NCBI RefSeq assembly: GCF_958979055.1
Contig: NC_084896.1
Span: forward strand, 5,274,501-5,338,500
Length of the DNA stretch: 64,000 bases
Direction: 5' to 3'
DNA from: Alnus glutinosa
Taxonomy: Eukaryota > Streptophyta > Magnoliopsida > Fagales > Betulaceae
Program-made: the position numbers and the translations under genes
Shown: positions 57,713-64,000 of the stretch, piece by piece
Layout of the letters: each line of letters starts with the position of its first letter
Numbering within the stretch: position 1 is the first letter of the stretch
Notes under the pieces: generated by a model
Database searches by the model: none
Told to the model about the DNA's origin: nothing
The model's input: the letters and a program-made list of their open reading frames with translations, nothing else

Positions 57713-57951
57713 GGGAAGAAAATGGGTAGATGGAGAGAGGGAGGGAAAAATTTGGGGGGAAGCTCGGTCTGGGAAGAAAATGGGAAAATGGGTATAGATA
57801 TTCGAGTTTTCAAAATTCGAATTTTCTTTTTCTTTTTCTTTTTCTTTTTCTTTTTAAAAAAAAAAATTAAAAAAAAATTATTATTAAAAGACAAAAGGCC
57901 CTTTCCACGTAAGAAATGGTCGGGCTTACCGTCCCCTGCCTATCATTACTC

Positions 57952-57960
57952 TTTTGTGCA
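57952..57960. repeat. 9-bp target-site duplication, right
   Basis: TTTTGTGCA, identical to 47391-47399. Confidence 0.9.
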
Positions 57961-58425
57961 TGACACTTTTGTACTTTTTTTTCAATTGATTGGGTTGGGC
58001 CGCAATCAGCCGGTCTTCGTTTCAAAACCTCCAAAAACTTGAAAGGAGAAATCGCAAAATTTCAGACAAATTCAAAAGAAACGAAAACGAAATTCATCTA
58101 TTTGGAGCCTAAGCATGACTTTCAAACAAAAACAAGCATAACCCACGTATGATTTGAATCTATTTGCGGTCAAAAACAGGCCTCCAACTTGACATCCCAC
58201 AAATTATGAAAGCTTCAAACTGTAGGCATAGCCATTACAATTGCGAACCGCAAGTGTTGAAAAAATCATAGTCAATCAAAGTCTAAAAAAAATAGCATGG
58301 ACCAAGAAGTGTAGAACATAAATGGATTCTAAATTCAAAGCAAGATTGGCTCATCCCAAAAGAAAGATCAAAAACTGAAAATACTTTTCAGAATATTCAA
58401 CTTTTAGAGAAGGAGGGATTGCGAG
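57961..58425. other. Intergenic, nothing recognised
   Basis: No gene or clear repeat seen. Confidence 0.5.
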
Positions 58426-58427
58426 CA

Positions 58428-59122
58428 TCCTCAATGGACGCTTCACTTCAAAAAATTTACCAAATTTTGGTGAAAGTTCTCAAAAAATCTCATGCATCAA
58501 ACTCTTCAAAATTTCTCTGAAATGGTAAATGTCAGAAACCCTCTCTATATTTGACTCCCAAAATCCTTTCTCTATTTATTTTTTAATCATTTTCCCACCT
58601 CTTCCATCTCTTTCTTGCGCCCCTTTTCCTTTCCTTTTCTTTTTTCCTTTTCCTTTTCCTCTCCAGACGGTTGCCTCCATCTTCAATGGCGTCATTAAGA
58701 CGAACTACATCTATGAATAGGGAAGATGTCTAGGTGATACGTGGGTGATGAAGGGGTTGAGTGATTGGTGCGTTGGTGATGCATGGGTTGAGAATTGGCC
58801 TTGCTTCAATTTTTGCAAGGGGATTAATCCAGGGACGGAGCCAAAAGCTCTTATGGGTAGGGGCCAGTGGCCAAAAAAATTTCTTGGCATGGGGCCAATA
58901 GGTTTTAGTTTTTTACCTTATGTTTTTTTAAAAAAAAAAATTCAACCTTCTATTTTTTTATTAAAAAAAAACAATAAAAAACAATATCTAATTAAAATAG
59001 AGAAATATTTAGAGAGTTTGATGTAGGAAACTTTTTAAAAATGATAGTTAAACTTAAAATAAGTAAATTCTTAAACTAAAATTTAGAGAAAATTTAAATA
59101 GCCCATTGAGGATGCTCTAAGT
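58428..59122. mobile_element. MITE with GAGCATCCTCAATGG termini
   Basis: GAGCATCCTCAATGG at 58429 is matched by CCATTGAGGATGCTC at 59104. Inner words pair loosely (CAAATTTTGG.. against TAAAATTTAG). The terminal word is that of a common plant MITE type. At 58832-58900 a GGGACGGAGCCAAAAGC...GGCATGGGGCC patch looks like a smaller element nested inside. Non-coding. Confidence 0.65.
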
Positions 59123-59460
59123 AGGTACGTGGGGAAAGGGAAAAAATGAAAGTGAATCTGAGGGTAAAATGAAGAACTTAGTTTGGGTATTGAGGGGTGA
59201 GCGGCGCAGGACTTGGGAGTGGGTAGTTTAAGGTTTTTTTTTTAAGTTTTTTAGGATTAGACGTGCAGGGCGGGGCAGGTACCTGGGAGTTTAAAAATTT
59301 TATATCCATGACCCGCCTTGCCCAGCACAGATAGTCTAATTTTGCACCTAGATCCGCGATTTATATATTATTGGGGGAAAAAAAAAAAAAAACTCTTTTT
59401 TGTCAATTGACTGGAAAAAAATAAAGAAAGGCACGTGGAATGAGGTTGAAATCATATTTA

Positions 59461-60310
59461 TACTCCGTTTGTTTCGACGTAAAATAATTTCCGTAGAAAA
59501 ATATTTTCAACGAAATCATTTATCAGAAAAAATGATTTCACTGAAAATATTTTTTACCATTTGGTGACGAGATTCCGTCACTGACCGGCAGGATTTCGGC
59601 TACTGTTGCCAGATTTCGGTGATGAAGGCTGGAATCCGACTAGTTTCGTCGGAATATGGGTTGGCCGGATTTGGGCGAAAGAAGTCGGAATCTGGCCATT
59701 TGTGTTGGATTCCAGCCATTTTGGCCGGAGTCTAGTCAAAACGGCTGGAATCCGACCAAAATGGCCAGAATTTGGCACAGAATCCAACCATTCTGGCCAG
59801 ATTCCAGATTCTAAAATTTCCAAATTCCAATAGCGTGAAGGTCGACTGTGTCTGTCGTTTGGGGAAAATGATTTACACTTTTAAAAAACGTAAATCATCC
59901 TCCAAAATTCAGTAAGCATTTTTTGTCAAACGAAAATAATTTTCACGTTGATTATTATTTTCACCCCTACCAAACACCGAAAAATGTCGAATACCAGTTA
60001 ACTAAATCTCTATTTTAGACGTAAAATGTTTTTTTCATTGGAAAATATTTTAACGCAAATTATTTTTTACCTGAAAACTCTTTTTGGCGTTTGGTTTGTA
60101 CGAAAATCAGCAACAACAATGTGACGGTAGCCATCAAGTTTCAGTGACTTCCGTCAGTGACGAAGAATGAACAGTGAGCGAGAAAGAAGAAGCTCAAATT
60201 TAAAAAAAAATGATTTACAGAAATAAAAAGGTGAAACTATTTTACAAAACTTAAAAGAGGTTTCCCTAATTAATTGAAAATATTTCGGTTTGACCAAAAT
60301 TTTTGGTCCT
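59461..60310. mobile_element. Mutator-like MITE (copy 2) with GGCCGGATT interior
   Basis: Starts CTCCGTTTGTTTCGACGTAAAAT and contains the same GGAATCCG/CGGATTCC-type core (59600-59820), the TAAATCAT...AAAACGTAAATCAT arms and CCCTACCAAACACCG as the copy at 30240. A second, more degenerate half follows at 60010-60310 (GACGTAAAATG...TCCTATCAAACAC). Boundaries are approximate. Confidence 0.6.
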
Positions 60311-61165
60311 ATCAAACACTAAAAAATAAAAAATAAATAAAAATTACCTCGAAATAAAGTGAGCATAAAATGAAAATATCACAAATTCCCCTAACTCCGT
60401 GACCAGTGTAGTACATCCAGCTGAGAAGTAATCCAAGAAATAGAATCTATAAAACTCTCCAGCTATTTCGCACTGAAATCGCACTGCCGGAGCTCCCCAG
60501 ATACGAGGAAAATTCTCTTAGTTGTCTTTTTCTTTTGGCTCGAGACAATAGGAGTAAAACAAATAAACAAATTCTCTTAATTATTTAATATTCATCTATA
60601 AATTTCTCGGTTGATTGGAAAGTCCGTTCGTGTAATAACCCAGCTAGTGGAAAATTTCCAATTAACAATCTTCCCATTTGAAGTAATTAATAGTTATTTA
60701 TTAACTTTTGACACTTATGCAACCAATGATATTCAAAATATTTTAATTTTTGCTTTTAAATTCTTAGGTATTTGTGAAAGATCACTTATGAGATCCACTT
60801 GACCAGATAAGTAATTGCACAACCTTATTTTTATTTGACCAGGTGGGTCTTATAGCGGTCTCTTGTAAACATATGCCCGAATTCAAGTGGTCTCTCAGAA
60901 ACACATGCACGAATTCTCGCAAATTCGAATAAATAATTTGAGAGGATCCTAATCCTATCGTGAAACCCATACGACTTTATGCAGTGACAAGGACTCTTAT
61001 TTTTTTTAATTCAATTATTCCCCATCTTGTTTTTCTTTGGAAATTGTCATGACTTCCATGATTTTGATTTTGCTCAATCCTATTTTGTCTATTTAAGAAC
61101 CCTCACTTGCGAGTTGATTTCCCATGCATCAACTATAATTTCCACATATTCACAGAGATTAAGAA
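60311..61165. other. Upstream region of the second P450 gene
   Basis: No gene. TATTTAAG at 61090-61097, about 75 bp before the ATG, may serve as the TATA box. The leader sequence TTCACAGAGATTAAGAA precedes the ATG. Confidence 0.45.
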
Positions 61166-62625
61166 ATGTCAACTGCGGCATTGTGTGTGATAGCCCTGCT
61201 TGTAATATGCATTACTCACTGGATATGCAAATGGAGGAATCCTAAGTGCCATGGAACCCTCCCTCCTGGTTCCATGGGCCTCCCGCTCATTGGGGAGACC
61301 CTTCAGTTGATAATTCCCAGTTATTCCTTAGATGTTCCCCCATTCATCAAAAACAGACTGCAAAGGTATATCCAAAATCTCTTCCGTTTTTTTTTTCAAT
61401 TTTTTTTTTTTTTTAACAGGAGAACCCTGTAAAAACCGGACTCTGTTTTAGACCCCCAAAACAGAGCACAAAACTAGAATCAAGCCAGTAAAAAATTAAC
61501 AGTAATATCCCAGTTTTGACAAAGAATTAAGATTTTCCCGAGTCTTCCTAAATCTGCCACTGCCCAAAAGTCTGGAACGTACTTCCTAGAATATGATCTT
61601 CAGGAATACAAAATCCCATTTCTGTTAGTCATTTTATGTTCAGTAGTTTAAATGAAATAATTTTGATGATCATTCTTGTTTGTAACCAAAAATGATTCAG
61701 ATACGGGCCAGTGTTTCGAACAAGTGTTGCAGGTCGGCCAGTCGTGGTTTCTGCAGACCCTGAATTCAACCATTTCATCCTACAGCAAGAAGGGAGTTGG
61801 TTGAATCATGGTACTTGGATTTATTTGCAAAAGTTTTTAAACAGGGGGAGAATAGGCCAGATGGTGCCTCCATTCACAAGTATGTGAGAAACTTAGCTTT
61901 GAGCCACTTTGGTGCTGAGACCCTCAAAGCAAAGCTGCTGTCGCAGTTGGAAGAACTGGTAAACAGCACGCTTCAGACTTGGTCGAGCCAGGAATCCATT
62001 GACGTGAAACGCGCTGCTGCAACTGTAAAAACCTCGCATTCTGATCCCTTGCGATGTTAAAATGCAAACAAAGTTGGGAAAAATTACTTAACACCCTTGA
62101 TCTTTTTTGCTATGACTAAAACAGATGGCTCTTCATTCCGGAGCAAAGCAGATGTTTAGCTATGACCCTGAAAAATCATCAGTAGATTTAACAGAGAAGT
62201 ATATTAACTTCTCAAAAGGCCTTCTGGCTTTTCCTGTGAACATCCGTGGTACCGCTTACCATAAATGTTTAGAGGTAATTAAATGAATTAAATCTGCAGT
62301 TTTTGATAAGATTAATTTCATGTAAAGATCATAATTGGCTTTACTTTTGATTAATTAACTCATTGATCAGGACCATAAGAAGGCGTTGGACGTCATGCTG
62401 GAGGTATTGAACGAGCGGCGCGCTTCACCTGAGACACATGATCACGGCCGGGACGTGCTTGATCATATCATCCAAGACATGAAAACTGAGAACTTCCTTA
62501 ACGAGGAATTTGTTGTTCAGCTAATGTTTGGACTGCTTTTTGTCACTTTTGATTCACTTTCTTCGGTACTAACCATGGCTTTCAAGCTACTTTCAGAGAA
62601 CCCCATGGTGTTAGAGGAATTGACT
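61166..62625 (+). pseudogene. Second CYP87D-like cytochrome P450: exons 1-4 with a one-base deletion
   Basis: Exon 1 61166-61365, exon 2 61701-62024, exon 3 62125-62274 and exon 4 62371-62625 match the first P450 exon for exon, with the same phases. Exon 1 encodes the anchor and PPGSMGLPLIGETLQL; exon 4 has the I-helix VTFDSLSSVL. In exon 2 the Lys codon of the conserved QEGKLVE stretch has lost one base at about 61793 (GGGAGTTGG where the intact paralogue has GGGAAGTTGG). The reading frame shifts and ends at TGA 61885-61887; the downstream frame is otherwise well preserved (WYLDLF, HKYVRNLALSHFGAE). K-helix and heme exons (5-9) are not visible in the remaining 1.4 kb, so they lie beyond the window or are lost. 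A single assembly error would restore an intact gene, so pseudogene status is provisional. Confidence 0.85.
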
Positions 62626-62689
62626 GTAAGTACAATTATATTTGAGTAACGTTATTCTTGGTGCTCACTTCACACATGCTGATATGACG

Positions 62690-63262
62690 CAGTGTAAATA
62701 GGGATGAAAACTCAGTTACGGTTACCGGTTATTGGTTAAAACCAGTAACCATAACCGGGGTAGCCGGTTCGCCTCCAATTACCTGGTAGCCGGTTAATCG
62801 ATTTTTTAATAACTAGCTGTTACCGGTTGCTATCCAATTATTCGGATCAATAACTAAAATTTCAAAAAATTGGGTCTTTTGGGCCTAATTTGGGTATTAG
62901 GCCTACTTTTTGGGCTTAATTTAGACTTTTTTAGCCATTTAAAAAAACATTTCAGCCTTTTTGGTCCAATATGTTAGCCTCATGGTTTTTTTTTTTTATT
63001 ATTATTATTTTTTTTTATGTATGGCCTAGGTTGGAATGGAAGTAAAAGTGTAAAACCCTAAATTTTATTATTTTAGATTTTTAAATAAAGAAATACATTT
63101 AAATATATATATATATATATACACACACACACCTAGTTATCAGTTATAACCAATATCAATATTTCTAAAGCCGATAACCGTTCCGGTAATGCCAGTTACC
63201 GGTTATTTCTAACGGGGTACGAAACCGGTTGGCCGGTTACCGGCTTTACACCTTTAGGTTTA
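62690..63262. mobile_element. hAT-like MITE rich in CCGGTTA
   Basis: The left edge GTGTAAATAGGGATGAAAAC leads into TTACGGTTACCGGTTATTGG. The right edge is CCGGTTACCGGCTTTACACC (ending about 63251), whose complement GGTGTAAAGCC matches the left edge style. It contains (TA)n/(CA)n runs at 63103-63133. It follows exon 4 of the second P450. Confidence 0.55.
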
Positions 63263-63613
63263 AGTAATTTTTCTTTCTGTTTTTTTAAGTGTCTAACATA
63301 AAAGTCACTTAAAATACATCATAATATCAATCAATGTAAAATGTGTACTCATTATATTTTGGAAAAAATGCAAAATCAATTTATGTGGTTGGCCTGATTT
63401 ACAAATTATTTCCTGTGATATATAAAAGATAATTATGAGGTCTTCGGGGTAGGCCAAAATAACAATTTAATCCAGGTTGTCAAATTCCATCAAAACACTT
63501 GACGAATTTCGTTAGTGTGTCACTCTAGTACCAATAGAATGATGACACGTGTCACTCTTAATAAAAAAATATTAATATATTAAAAACTTTAAAATATACA
63601 GCCCCCTGCCCAG
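63263..63613. other. AT-rich intron or intergenic sequence
   Basis: No P450 exon 5 (AEHEAI...EEYKSM type) could be read here. Nothing else recognised. Confidence 0.4.
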
Positions 63614-64000
63614 TGTGACATCCCACATCACCTGGGAATGAGGATGTGCTTATATGTATAAATGCACTCTTTATGACACAAGACGTTTTAAAGCCGTGAT
63701 GACCATGAACCGATCAGAACTCCGCAGTTAAGCGTGCTGCTGCGAGAGCAATCTCAGGATGGGTGACCTCCTGGGAAGTTCTGTTTAGGGAGCCAAAAGC
63801 GGACAATATTGTGTCATTGGGGGTGGATCGTTACAAATGGTATCAGAGCCATTGCCAAACCTGAGATGGTGGGAGCGTGCACAAGCCCATGAGGGTCGCC
63901 GGCGGGCACTCGCTGGGACGCCAAGAATGGGGTGATCCCATGAGGGTCGCCAGCGAGGACGCTGGGTCTAAAGGGGGGGTGATTGTGACGTCCCACATCG
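63614..64000 (+). mobile_element. Cassandra TRIM retrotransposon (right part cut by window end)
   Basis: LTR 63614-63835 (222 bp; TGTGACATCCCACATC...CGTTACA). The primer binding site TGGTATCAGAGCC follows at 63838-63850, then a 133-bp non-coding internal region. A polypurine tract is at 63970-63983 (AAAGGGGGGGTGAT), and the second LTR starts at 63984 (TGTGACGTCCCACATCG) and runs off the window. The LTR holds a 5S-rRNA-like domain, the defining trait of Cassandra elements. There are no coding genes, as expected of this family. Confidence 0.9.
63691..63783 (+). promoter_or_regulatory. 5S-rRNA-derived Pol III promoter domain in the Cassandra LTR
   Basis: GATCAGAACTCCGCAGTTAAGCGTGCT (63713-63738; box A region) and AGGATGGGTGACCTCCTGGG (63757-63776; box C) are nearly identical to plant 5S rRNA. 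The segment lacks the outer stem of 5S rRNA and sits inside an LTR, so it is not a functional 5S gene. Confidence 0.9.

Larger units (their letters stand above)
47400..57951. mobile_element. Complete non-autonomous Mutator-like element (10.55 kb, including a nested copia)
   Basis: The left terminus GAGTAATGATAGGCAGGGGA at 47400 is matched by its exact inverse TCCCCTGCCTATCATTACTC ending at 57951, apart from one base context further in. The inverted similarity continues through ACGTGGAAAGGGCCTTTTGTCTTTTAATAAT. The element is bracketed by a perfect 9-bp duplication, TTTTGTGCA, at 47391-47399 and 57952-57960, the hallmark of Mutator insertion. Subterminal sequences also correspond in inverted fashion (CGTCTTCCATCTCCGAC at about 52665 versus the complement at 57550), so the terminal repeats are several hundred bp long. 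No transposase frame is seen. Without the nested copia it is about 5.6 kb and carries PPR-like and GRF-zinc-finger-like pieces, a Pack-MULE-like organisation. Confidence 0.88.

Noticed and set aside
57659-58042. 127-residue plus-strand frame at the right end of the Mutator-like element
   Set aside because: Consists of the minisatellite, a TTCTTT repeat and the terminal repeat; crosses the element border and has no domain.
63691-63783. 5S rRNA gene
   Set aside because: Lacks the outer stem and lies inside an LTR with a primer binding site next to it, so it is the 5S-derived part of a Cassandra element.

Overview
This window is nuclear DNA of a flowering plant, almost certainly a eudicot and probably a woody one. 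The evidence is intron-split genes with GT-AG junctions, plant-specific families (CYP87-type cytochrome P450s, NAD-isocitrate dehydrogenase regulatory subunit, the Sec1 family protein SLY1) and a dense load of plant transposons. These include L1-type LINEs, tRNA-derived SINEs, Ty1/copia, Ty3/gypsy remnants, a Cassandra TRIM, CACTA, Mutator-like and hAT-like elements, and many fold-back MITEs. I could not fix the species. There is no CRISPR array or bacterial operon, and I found no functional tRNA or rRNA gene.

Layout. 1-6400: retroelement remnants; a non-autonomous CACTA-like element (2731-4263) that captured a piece of a Rab GTPase gene, and a 76-bp minisatellite. 6400-14300: MITEs, a possible small two-exon gene for a 101-residue basic membrane protein (7434-7836), a truncated LINE (8604-10946), and pseudogene scraps of a P450 (CYP703-like) and an F-box protein. 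14508-20940: a head-to-head pair, a histidine phosphatase gene (minus, six exons, 227 aa) and SLY1 (plus, two exons, 614 aa), with only 280 bp between start codons. 20936-31520: LINEs (one pair nested), SINEs, MITEs and a Mutator-like MITE. 31792-35634: mitochondrial NAD-IDH regulatory subunit (four exons, 364 aa), followed by a three-copy local duplication and a small gypsy remnant. 40355-45067: an intact CYP87D-like P450 (nine exons, 477 aa). 47400-57951: a 10.55-kb Mutator-like element with a perfect 9-bp target duplication; it is split by a copia element and carries PPR-like and GRF-zinc-finger-like gene pieces. 61166 onward: a second CYP87D-like P450 in the same orientation, with a one-base deletion in exon 2; its later exons lie beyond the window or are lost. 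63614-64000: a Cassandra TRIM whose LTR carries a 5S-rRNA-derived promoter, sitting in that gene's intron 4 or just past its last visible exon.

How the genes relate. The housekeeping genes (histidine phosphatase, SLY1 in ER-Golgi membrane fusion, IDH in the TCA cycle) are independent of each other, but the first two probably share a promoter. The two P450s are a tandem duplicate pair of a subfamily that elsewhere oxidises triterpenoids. One copy is intact and the other is apparently decaying, and the Mutator-like element now separates them.

Most noteworthy: the complete Mutator-like element with captured exons; the CACTA element with the Rab fragment; the SLY1 stop codon that seems to come from a LINE tail; the compact divergent promoter; the frameshifted P450 paralogue; and the Cassandra element.
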